Source of the DNA: Lachnospiraceae bacterium
Lineage (GTDB): Bacteria; Bacillota_A; Clostridia; Lachnospirales; Lachnospiraceae
DNA: 7,306 bases
Reading direction: 5' to 3'
Assembly: GCA_017614185.1 (NCBI GenBank)
Contig: JAGACI010000144.1
Location: 1-7,306, forward strand
The position numbers were made by a program, and so were the translations under genes. The notes below the pieces were generated by a model that saw only the letters and a program-made list of their open reading frames with translations, ran no database searches and was not told where the DNA came from. The stretch's first letter is position 1. Each line of letters opens with the position of its first letter. Positions 1-5,986 of this stretch are shown one piece after another.

Positions 1-2
1 GA

Positions 3-437
3 TCATCGGGAATCACATTTTTGCTTGTAGGAACATGCGGAATTATTCTCACGACTCTTGTAGTCGGAGGATTCTTCCCCATCAGTCTTAATCCCAACTC
101 AAAGTATCTGATTTTCGGCGTAATGTATGCCATGTTTGCGCTCTTTATCGTATTGGGTGTGGTTTCGGTTATTAATTCAGCCAGGTTTGAGAAAGAGGCA
201 AAATCTGAGATGAACCTTTTTGCAGAGATGGAAGACTACTGCAAGAGTTCAAACATTGGTGATTTGATTAATGCCGAAATAATGGAATCCGATCCCGATT
301 TGTCGGATGAGGAAATGTATTTTAAAAGATGCGAGGTAATCAAGGATAAGCTTAATCTGAAATTTATGAATCTGGATGAGGCTTTCCTTGATAACTTCAT
401 TGATAAGATTTATTCGGATTTATTTGGTGAATCTTAG
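3..437 (+). CDS. C-terminal part of an unrecognised two-helix membrane protein (5' end outside window)
   Basis: The frame is open from the left edge (SSGITFLLVG...) to a TAG at 435-437, so the gene almost certainly starts upstream. A TTG at 21 exists but has no ribosome binding site and would start inside a membrane helix. Two hydrophobic segments are visible, roughly codons 4-21 and 30-50, separated by a short polar loop (SLNPNSKY). A soluble, acidic, helical tail of about 95 residues follows, containing EEMYFKRCEVIKDKL and ending in LDEAFLDNFIDKIYSDLFGE. The tail is probably cytoplasmic because basic residues (ARFEKEAK) follow the second helix. I do not recognise a named domain. From memory, similar small membrane proteins with a YFKR...FLD...LF tail occur in Lachnospiraceae, but I cannot confirm this and assign no function. 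The stop lies 15 bp before phoH and overlaps its ribosome binding site, so the two are probably co-transcribed and translationally linked. Confidence 0.8.
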   Translation, partial: SSGITFLLVGTCGIILTTLVVGGFFPISLNPNSKYLIFGVMYAMFALFIVLGVVSVINSARFEKEAKSEMNLFAEMEDYCKSSNIGDLINAEIMESDPDLSDEEMYFKRCEVIKDKLNLKFMNLDEAFLDNFIDKIYSDLFGES

Positions 438-452
438 GAGAATTACGCTTAT

Positions 453-1436
453 ATGGCACTTTTTCATATGGATATACCGAGTAATCATATTCTTAATGTC
501 TTCGGCAACAATGATATGTTCATCAAGAAGATTGAAAGAAGCTTTGACGTAACGGTAGTAAACAGAGACGGTGTTAATATTTCGGGTGGCGATTCCAACG
601 TAAGAAGAGCTTCCGCAGTATTAAACAGGCTCTATGAGCAGTCTCTTAAAGGGAATGAAATAGAAGAGTCAGGAGTTGATTACGCTATAGCTATGAGTAT
701 GGAAGAACAGGTTGATGCTTTGTCATCAATGGATGATACAATAATATGCCATACAATTAACGGTAAACCTATAAGACCCAAAACATTGGGACAGAAGGAA
801 TATGTTGACGCAATTAAGAACAACATGATTACCTTTGGACTGGGCCCTGCCGGAACAGGTAAGACATATCTTGCCATGGCTATGGCGATAACAGCTTTCA
901 GGAATGATGAGGTTTCAAGAATCATTCTTACAAGACCTGCCATAGAAGCAGGAGAAAAGCTTGGATTCCTGCCGGGTGATCTTCAAAGCAAAGTCGACCC
1001 ATACCTTCGTCCTTTATATGACGCACTTTATCAGATAATGGGTCCCGAGAACTTTGCCAAGAACATGGAGAAGGGTCTTATTGAGGTTGCACCTTTGGCT
1101 TACATGAGAGGTCGTACTCTTGATAATGCTTATATAATTCTCGATGAGGCGCAGAATACAACGCCTGCACAGATGAAGATGTTCTTAACAAGAATCGGTT
1201 TCGGTTCCAAGGTCATTGTTACAGGTGACGCAAGTCAGAAAGATCTGGCTGTAGGAACAACATCCGGTCTTGATGTTGCTACCAAAGTACTTAAGAAGAT
1301 AGATGATATTGCTTTTTGCAATCTGACATCAAAGGATGTAGTAAGACATCCTCTTGTTCAAAAGATAGTTAATGCCTACGAAAACTACGAGTCAAGGAGT
1401 AAGAGTGGCGATGGCAGAAAACAAAACCGCCGATAA
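453..1436 (+). CDS. phoH: PhoH family protein (P-loop ATPase)
   Basis: A 327-residue cytoplasmic protein, full length for the PhoH/YlaK-type family (usually about 320-350). Residues 10-65 look like the N-terminal KH-like RNA-binding region (KKIERSFDVTVVNRDG...). The ATPase core starts near residue 110 with GQKEYVDAI. Walker A is GPAGTGKT at 131-138, followed by TRPAIEAGEKLGFLPGD at 160-176. Walker B is YIILDEAQN at 227-235, and the TGDASQKDL motif is at 257-265. The RHPLVQKIVNAYE segment near 298-310 is the family's usual end. PhoH proteins bind and hydrolyse ATP and are linked to RNA metabolism by their fusion or neighbourhood with KH, PIN and YbeY partners; the exact substrate is not settled. 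The ATG at 453 follows TAGGAG at 435-440 with a rather long 12-bp spacer, and no better start is visible. The 3' end overlaps the next gene by 26 bp, and ybeY lies two genes on, the standard Firmicutes arrangement. Confidence 0.95.
   Translation: MALFHMDIPSNHILNVFGNNDMFIKKIERSFDVTVVNRDGVNISGGDSNVRRASAVLNRLYEQSLKGNEIEESGVDYAIAMSMEEQVDALSSMDDTIICHTINGKPIRPKTLGQKEYVDAIKNNMITFGLGPAGTGKTYLAMAMAITAFRNDEVSRIILTRPAIEAGEKLGFLPGDLQSKVDPYLRPLYDALYQIMGPENFAKNMEKGLIEVAPLAYMRGRTLDNAYIILDEAQNTTPAQMKMFLTRIGFGSKVIVTGDASQKDLAVGTTSGLDVATKVLKKIDDIAFCNLTSKDVVRHPLVQKIVNAYENYESRSKSGDGRKQNRR
1394..1399 (+). promoter_or_regulatory. Ribosome binding site for the PgpH-like gene, inside phoH
   Basis: AAGGAG lies within the last codons of phoH, 11 bp before the ATG at 1411 and 5 bp before an in-frame GTG at 1405. 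It argues against the upstream in-frame ATG at 1372, which has no such site, and it places the true start in the overlap. GTG 1405 would add only two residues and cannot be excluded. Confidence 0.75.
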
Positions 1437-2628
1437 CAAAACAAATCAGGGTTCATTTTCTTCTTACCTTTTATCATTGGCATTTTTCTGGCTTAATGTG
1501 CTTTCAATGGCGGCTTTCAGCTTTTTTATGAATTGCCCCGTGCCCGATTTGATAAGAAACGTATGCCTTATTGCAATCGTTTCTTCTCTTTTTATCTTCC
1601 TCTTTACACAGGGAAGAGAAGAGGATCTGCTTCTTTATGACAATATCGAGCACCCGTTCAGAGTATTTATCTGGTTTTTCATAGGTATTATTCTTGAAGG
1701 CGCATGTGTATTCCTGCCGGTTACAGGATGGCCTCTTGTTCCCGCATTTGTAACGATGGCTCTTTATTCAACGCCTCTTATGGGTGTGGTTTCCGGAACA
1801 TCTTTCCTTCTTGGTGCCGTTTTGTTAACAGACAGTTCGATGTCCGTTTTCCTTCTTTATTTTGTGAGCGGACTTGTCGGAATATGCATGTTCAATAAGC
1901 TCGATGAAAGATACAAAGTTATGGTTCCTCTTGTGGTAACCGGACTTTCACTTCTTGTTAATGAGACTGCCGAAATCATTATTTTTGAAAACGCCACTTT
2001 GTCTTTTGAAAGATTCCTTATACCTGTTGCAAATGTTTTTGTATCGGTATTGTTTATTGTCATTGTTCTTAAGATTTTCTCATCGCAGGTTATCTATAAG
2101 AACAGAGACAGATATATGGAGCTTAATGATCCTGAATGCAAGCTCCTTGTTGAACTTAAAGAAAAGAATAAGGACGAGTACTATAAGTCCATTCATGTAG
2201 CCTATTTTTGCGATAAGATTGCCAAGAAGCTTGGCCTTGACGACGGCGCCGCAAAAGCAGGCGGATATTATCAGTCAATCGGCATTATTAAGGGCGATAA
2301 ATCCTGGGGATATGTTTCTCCCATTTGTGAAGAATATAAGTTTCCCACCAAAGCAAGACAGATACTTAAGGAATACCTTACAGGAACAGGTCTTATCGTC
2401 TGTAAGGAAACCGGAATACTATATTTTTCCGATGCCGTTATTACAACGATTTTGTATTTGATTAAAAACGGACAGACCGAAATTGATTACAATCAGGTAA
2501 TCGACAGCGTGTTTAAGAAAAAACAGGCAAGTCCCAGATTTGCCAGATCGGCATTAAGTGTTGATGAGCTTAGAATCATGAAACAGCTGTTTATTGATGA
2601 GAGACTATACTATGACTTTTTACGTTGA
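1411..2628 (+). CDS. PgpH-like membrane protein with degenerate HD domain and no extracytoplasmic domain
   Basis: A 405-residue protein in the slot normally held by pgpH (yqfF), whose product is a membrane HD phosphodiesterase that degrades c-di-AMP. Residues 18-224 hold about seven hydrophobic helices (near 18-40, 47-66, 85-103, 108-140, 145-160, 168-191, 203-224), matching the 7TM block of PgpH. The cytoplasmic part aligns by eye with the PgpH HD region: YMELNDPECKLLVELK (235-250) resembles the ELSDPNHPLL linker, and LSVDELRIMKQLF (382-394) the C-terminal LTLxDL helix. The catalytic positions differ. The HHS motif is YKS (258-260), YYHDIGK is YYQSIGI (286-292), and HHGT is LTGT (323-326). 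Only an Asp in FSDAV (D341) appears kept. About 28 and 25 residues seem missing between these motifs. The roughly 250-residue N-terminal 7TMR-HDED domain is absent, as upstream DNA is phoH. Hydrolysis therefore looks unlikely; a sensing or scaffolding role is inference. The start is chosen from AAGGAG at 1394-1399. The gene ends inside ybeY. Confidence 0.8.
   Translation: MAENKTADNKTNQGSFSSYLLSLAFFWLNVLSMAAFSFFMNCPVPDLIRNVCLIAIVSSLFIFLFTQGREEDLLLYDNIEHPFRVFIWFFIGIILEGACVFLPVTGWPLVPAFVTMALYSTPLMGVVSGTSFLLGAVLLTDSSMSVFLLYFVSGLVGICMFNKLDERYKVMVPLVVTGLSLLVNETAEIIIFENATLSFERFLIPVANVFVSVLFIVIVLKIFSSQVIYKNRDRYMELNDPECKLLVELKEKNKDEYYKSIHVAYFCDKIAKKLGLDDGAAKAGGYYQSIGIIKGDKSWGYVSPICEEYKFPTKARQILKEYLTGTGLIVCKETGILYFSDAVITTILYLIKNGQTEIDYNQVIDSVFKKKQASPRFARSALSVDELRIMKQLFIDERLYYDFLR
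2598..2603 (+). promoter_or_regulatory. Weak ribosome binding site for ybeY, inside the upstream gene
   Basis: TGAGAG is a weak purine-rich match 8 bp before the ATG at 2612. No comparable site precedes the alternative in-frame starts TTG 2594 or ATG 2597. The weak site inside an overlapping gene suggests ybeY is translated largely by coupling to the PgpH-like gene. Confidence 0.45.
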
Positions 2629-3118
2629 GAATGAAACCGGTCATAACTTCAGATTCAATATCGAAGAACTTGCCACAAAAGTTGGTGACGAGGTTTTAAA
2701 GAAAGAGGGCTGCAAGCTTTCACCTGCAGTCAATCTTCTTGTTACCGACCCGGAAGGGATAAGAGATTACAACAGGGATTTTCGAAATATAGATAAAGAG
2801 ACCGATGTATTAAGCTTTCCCAATCTTGAATTTGAAAGACCGGGATATTTTGATCCTAAATATCTTAAAGAAAACGAAGCTGATTTAAAGGACCCCGATA
2901 CCGGAGAGATAATTCTCGGCGACATCATAATTAACAGAGAAAGAGTCCTTTCACAGTCTAAAAAATATAATCACAGTGTCAAAAGGGAATTTGCTTTTCT
3001 TGTGGCACACAGTATGCTTCATCTTTGCGGTTATGATCATATGACCAAAGAGGAAGCGGAAGTAATGGAGAAAAAACAGGAAGAGGCTTTAACAAGCCTT
3101 GGAATTACCAGGGAATAG
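2612..3118 (+). CDS. ybeY: Endoribonuclease YbeY (rRNA maturation factor)
   Basis: A 168-residue cytoplasmic metalloprotein of normal length for YbeY (UPF0054), which acts in 16S rRNA 3'-end processing and 70S ribosome quality control. The diagnostic zinc site HSMLHLCGYDH occupies residues 133-143, with ligands H133, H137 and H143. Other family signatures are NLLVTDPEGIRDYNRDFR (41-58), the TDVLSFP strand (64-70) and GEIILGDIIIN (98-108). Residues 72-97 form a somewhat extended acidic loop (LEFERPGYFDPKYLKENEADLKD... region) before the GD motif, as is usual in clostridial versions. The ATG at 2612 is preferred to TTG 2594 and ATG 2597 because MTFY(V/I)ENE is the familiar N-terminus and a weak Shine-Dalgarno lies 8 bp upstream. 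It overlaps the PgpH-like gene by 17 bp. Proximity to phoH is the classic RNA-metabolism pairing. The flippase gene starts 1 bp after its stop. Confidence 0.96.
   Translation: MTFYVENETGHNFRFNIEELATKVGDEVLKKEGCKLSPAVNLLVTDPEGIRDYNRDFRNIDKETDVLSFPNLEFERPGYFDPKYLKENEADLKDPDTGEIILGDIIINRERVLSQSKKYNHSVKREFAFLVAHSMLHLCGYDHMTKEEAEVMEKKQEEALTSLGITRE
3110..3114 (+). promoter_or_regulatory. Ribosome binding site for the flippase gene, inside ybeY
   Basis: AGGGA in the last ybeY codons sits 5 bp before the ATG at 3120. It supports this ATG over an in-frame TTG at 3099, which would add seven residues and has no Shine-Dalgarno sequence. The start codon lies 1 bp beyond the ybeY stop, a typical termination-reinitiation arrangement. 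Confidence 0.6.
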
Positions 3119-3119
3119 A

Positions 3120-4742
3120 ATGGCTCAATGGGAGATTAAGAAAACCAAATACAGCCTTTTTAAGGGTATGTTATTTATGGCCAATATCTTTGTCCTCACT
3201 TTCTTTTTGGAGGAGAACGGTATGGGCTATTTGGCGTGCGCTGCAGAGACTTTCTCGCTTGTCGCAATACTCTTTACGGGCGGAATGCCGGATACAATCG
3301 GTAAACTTATGCGACAGCGTATTCAGAAGAGCCTTGGAAAGAATGCGATTGAAGTATACAGAAGCGCAACAATACTGGCCATACTTTACGCAATTCTTGG
3401 CAGCATAGTGATTCTTGCCATTTCCGGTCTTGTTGCTAAGTTTACAACAAACACCGAATTTGGAGCAAAAGTTATCAGGATGTTTATTCCTGCTTATATC
3501 ATGCTTTGCTTATCATGCCCCTTAAAGGGATTCTTTATCGGTGTCGGAACAGCTGCTCCGGGCAGTATCTCCGGTATTATCTGCAACCTTGTTATCTTTG
3601 GCACATCCATAGCTACTGTCAAGCTCGGAGGAGGATACGGAGAAAAGGTTGCAGCACTTTTAAACAATTCGGAATTCGTTAATGCATATAAGGCTTATAT
3701 GATTCCGCTTGCTGTATTTGCCGGATATCTTGTTGAGTTTGTTTTCCTCTTTGTCACATATATGACAGGCGGAAGAAATACAAGAATTGCCGACAGGGAT
3801 ATGTCAAGATATCATGAGCCGGCTTCCGAACTTATCGGATCAATTGCCAAGGGCATGTTCCCGATTAATATTACCGAGTTTGTCTTAAGAGGAATGCTTC
3901 TTTCGATTTTTATCATCCTTGGAATATTCCTTCCAAAGGATGTTATTGGAATACAGACACCTGTTGTTTATATAGGTGCAATTTACGGTAAATTCCTGTC
4001 AGTAGTCGTATTCCTTGGCTTCTTTATCGAATACATGACTCTTTGCTTTAAGAATTACTGTATAGGAGGCATAAGACGTAACGAACTCAAATTTACAAGA
4101 GAGAAGATGAGTGAAGGCGTTCATATGATTTTTTGCCTCGGTGCTTTCTTAAGCGTTGCATTTATGACAGCAGGAAGCTCATTTTTGATTGGATGCTTCC
4201 ATGATTTTAACCTTGCGGGAACAGATTTGTTTACACTTGGATGTTTAATTCTTTTGTTCCTGCCTTTATCAATGTACTTTAGAACATTTGTAAGCTATAC
4301 CAGCAAGAAGCGCGCAAGTCTTATTCTTGCAGCTTTGGCTTTTGCGGTTTCGGCTACATTTCTTATAATTTCCGGCAAGATGGGCGGTCTTGGGTATAAA
4401 GGTGTTATTATAGCGCTTGTTATTTACTTTGTAATCCTTGCCCTGGGTAACGGATTCTTTGCTTTATCCGGATTCAAGGTAAGACTTGCAATAGTTCCAT
4501 ATATTGTTATTCCTGTAGGAACAGCGGCACTTTCCGGCGTAATCATGATGCTTTTAAACAAGGGATTAATCAATATCACAGGCGGGCTTATCAGCTTCGC
4601 GGTTTGTCTGTTTGTCGGAGCATTGGGTAATCTTATTCTTCTTCTGGCTCTTCACAATCTTACGGAAGAAGAACTTGTGTCAATGCCTATGGGTAAAGCT
4701 GTTATCAAGTTTGGTGTCGCCTTTAACTTCTTTGACTATTAG
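3120..4742 (+). CDS. MOP-superfamily flippase, SpoVB/MurJ-like (polysaccharide biosynthesis C-terminal type)
   Basis: A 540-residue integral membrane protein with about 14 hydrophobic helices (near residues 14-30, 37-54, 85-107, 120-142, 150-167, 193-213, 250-270, 281-306, 334-356, 367-385, 397-417, 427-448, 455-477, 487-510), the count expected for the MVF/PST branch of the MOP superfamily. Conserved family features include the GMGYLACAAETFSLV...TGGMPDTIGKLM block (35-64), corresponding to the 'GlP.aiskl' signature, and IPAYIMLCLSCPLKGFFIGVG (123-143) followed by AAPGSIS, corresponding to 'P...l.s.lrGyfqG...p.aiSq'. The C-terminal LTEEELVSMPMGK (514-526) resembles the SpoVB/YtgP tail. Such proteins move lipid-linked glycan precursors (lipid II, teichoic acid or polysaccharide intermediates) across the membrane; the substrate here cannot be read from sequence. 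The N-terminus is short and the signature motifs are divergent, so it may be a specialised paralogue and not the main MurJ. It starts 1 bp after ybeY and ends 8 bp before the next gene. Confidence 0.85.
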   Translation: MAQWEIKKTKYSLFKGMLFMANIFVLTFFLEENGMGYLACAAETFSLVAILFTGGMPDTIGKLMRQRIQKSLGKNAIEVYRSATILAILYAILGSIVILAISGLVAKFTTNTEFGAKVIRMFIPAYIMLCLSCPLKGFFIGVGTAAPGSISGIICNLVIFGTSIATVKLGGGYGEKVAALLNNSEFVNAYKAYMIPLAVFAGYLVEFVFLFVTYMTGGRNTRIADRDMSRYHEPASELIGSIAKGMFPINITEFVLRGMLLSIFIILGIFLPKDVIGIQTPVVYIGAIYGKFLSVVVFLGFFIEYMTLCFKNYCIGGIRRNELKFTREKMSEGVHMIFCLGAFLSVAFMTAGSSFLIGCFHDFNLAGTDLFTLGCLILLFLPLSMYFRTFVSYTSKKRASLILAALAFAVSATFLIISGKMGGLGYKGVIIALVIYFVILALGNGFFALSGFKVRLAIVPYIVIPVGTAALSGVIMMLLNKGLINITGGLISFAVCLFVGALGNLILLLALHNLTEEELVSMPMGKAVIKFGVAFNFFDY

Positions 4743-4750
4743 AGGATTAT

Positions 4751-5983
4751 ATGAAAAAGATTGCGGTTATCGGAGGCGGAGCTTCCGGAATGATGGCTGC
4801 CATAGCTGCTCATGATAAGTCCTCTAAGGTTACATTGTTTGAGGCAAATGACAGGGTTGGCAAGAAGTTACTTGTTACCGGAAACGGTAAATGTAACTTT
4901 ACCAATGAAGTCCTTGATAAGGACTGTTATAACGGCAGTGACAAAAAGTTCATAATGAACGTCATTAAGAGGTTTGATTCGGAGAAGCTTGTGGCTTTCT
5001 TTTGCTCGCTTGGAATGTTTTCAACGATAAAAAGAGGCGGATATTATCCGTACTCCGGACAGGCATCTACAGTTCTTGACTGCCTTAGAAACGAGCTTGC
5101 ATACATTGGGGTTAATGTTCTTACGGATTCTCCTGTTAAGGCCGTTAAAAAGGCAGATAAAGGCTTTGTCGTTGAAGCCAATATTGGCGGAAAGAAAAAG
5201 AACTTTGAGTTTGATAAAGTCATTATCGCAATAGGAAGCGTAGCAGGAACTAAGACCAAAAATTCCGAAGAGCATTACAGACTCTTTAAAGGCTTAAATC
5301 TACCCATGGCACCTGTTGTGCCGGCACTTGTTCAGCTTAGATGTACTGACGGCATATTAAAGGCTTTAAGCGGTGTCAGATTTGACGGTACAATTACTCT
5401 GTTTTCCGACGGCAAAAAGATTGCCAAAGAAAGCGGAGAGATACAGCTAACCGATTACGGTGTATCAGGCATACCGACGTTTCAGCTTTCAAGAATCGCT
5501 GCTTATGAACTTTTGAAAGGAAGCAAAGTTGAGGTTTCTTTGGATTTCCTCCCTGATATGCCCAAAGATGAGCTTAAGCAGCTTATCGAATACAGAAGTG
5601 TCAGAAATACGCTTCAGAGCGCAGAAGAGTATTTCCTCGGAATTACAAATAAAAAAGTTATGCTTCAGGTTATGAAACTTGCCGGTATCAAAGCGGCCAG
5701 TGAAGCCTGCCTTATTAACAAACAGGCCAAAGACAAGGTGGCAGACCTCTTAAAAGGCCTTAGATTGACTGTGGAAGATACCAATGGTTTTGAAGCGGCC
5801 CAGGTATGTGCCGGAGGCGTAATGCTTTCCGAACTTGATGAGAACCTTATGGTTAAAGACATACCCGGATTATATATAGTCGGTGAATCTTTGGATGTTG
5901 ACGGAAGATGTGGCGGATATAACCTTCAATGGGCATTTTCTTCGGGACGCCTGGCAGGCCTTTCGGCATCAGGCAAAAGGTGA
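4751..5983 (+). CDS. HI0933/YhiN/BaiN-family FAD-dependent oxidoreductase
   Basis: A 410-residue cytoplasmic flavoprotein, full length for the HI0933-like family (COG2081, about 390-420). The N-terminal Rossmann dinucleotide-binding motif is AVIGGGASGMMAA (5-17) and ends in the acidic LFEAND (29-34). The family signature GKKLLVTGNGKCNFTN is at 37-52. Residues 232-248 (QLTDYGVSGIPTFQLSR) match the 'lThyGiSGpavLqlS' motif of the inserted domain. The C-terminal FAD-contact region runs from CAGGV (353-357) through GLYIVGESLDVDGRCGGYN (373-391) to LQWAFSSGRLAG (392-403). One member, BaiN of Clostridium scindens, is assigned to bile-acid reduction, and other members are labelled aminoacetone oxidase-like. 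Neither activity can be inferred here because the family is nearly universal. The start is supported by AGAGG at 4741-4745, 5 bp before ATG 4751. The next gene, also a flavoprotein, begins 3 bp after its stop. Confidence 0.93.
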   Translation: MKKIAVIGGGASGMMAAIAAHDKSSKVTLFEANDRVGKKLLVTGNGKCNFTNEVLDKDCYNGSDKKFIMNVIKRFDSEKLVAFFCSLGMFSTIKRGGYYPYSGQASTVLDCLRNELAYIGVNVLTDSPVKAVKKADKGFVVEANIGGKKKNFEFDKVIIAIGSVAGTKTKNSEEHYRLFKGLNLPMAPVVPALVQLRCTDGILKALSGVRFDGTITLFSDGKKIAKESGEIQLTDYGVSGIPTFQLSRIAAYELLKGSKVEVSLDFLPDMPKDELKQLIEYRSVRNTLQSAEEYFLGITNKKVMLQVMKLAGIKAASEACLINKQAKDKVADLLKGLRLTVEDTNGFEAAQVCAGGVMLSELDENLMVKDIPGLYIVGESLDVDGRCGGYNLQWAFSSGRLAGLSASGKR

Positions 5984-5984
5984 T
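5978..5984 (+). promoter_or_regulatory. Ribosome binding site overlapping the preceding stop codon
   Basis: AGGTGAT overlaps the TGA stop (5981-5983) of the preceding flavoprotein gene. It pairs with the 5' part of the 16S anti-Shine-Dalgarno region (complement of AAGGAGGTGATC) and not with its usual AGGAGG core. Only two bases (5985-5986) separate it from the ATG at 5987, fitting tight coupling of the two flavoprotein genes. Confidence 0.5.
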
Positions 5985-5986
5985 TT

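Noticed and set aside
438..452. Search for promoters, terminators or attenuators in the intergenic gaps (438-452, 3119, 4743-4750, 5984-5986)
   Set aside because: The gaps are 1-15 bp and hold only ribosome binding sequence. No hairpin followed by a T-run or convincing -35/-10 pair was seen by eye.
680..943. Antisense open frame of 87 codons opposite phoH
   Set aside because: It lies opposite the Walker A region of a clear PhoH gene, has no ribosome binding site or recognisable motif, and its composition is the mirror of the sense codons.
1372..1410. Upstream in-frame ATG extension of the PgpH-like gene
   Set aside because: No Shine-Dalgarno precedes 1372, while AAGGAG at 1394-1399 points to 1411 (or GTG 1405).
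1704..2461. Small open frames in another phase within the PgpH-like gene (1704-1898, 1955-2200, 2219-2461)
   Set aside because: They are frame shadows with Arg/Ser/Leu-rich translations and no family signature. The main frame is continuous, so they are not evidence of a frameshift that split an intact HD domain.
3008..3040. Ser in place of Gly in the YbeY HGxLHLxGYDH motif (HSMLHLCGYDH)
   Set aside because: The three zinc-binding His are intact, and HSMLHL is a common clostridial variant as far as I recall. It does not suggest loss of function.
3028..3045. Short palindrome ATGATCAT in the YbeY zinc motif region
   Set aside because: It is a chance result of the GYDHM codons (tatgatcatatg) with no repeat partner elsewhere in the window.
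5021..5862. Antisense open frames inside the HI0933-type gene (5021-5275, 5044-5259, 5665-5862)
   Set aside because: They sit opposite well-conserved flavoprotein coding sequence and have no start signals or motifs.
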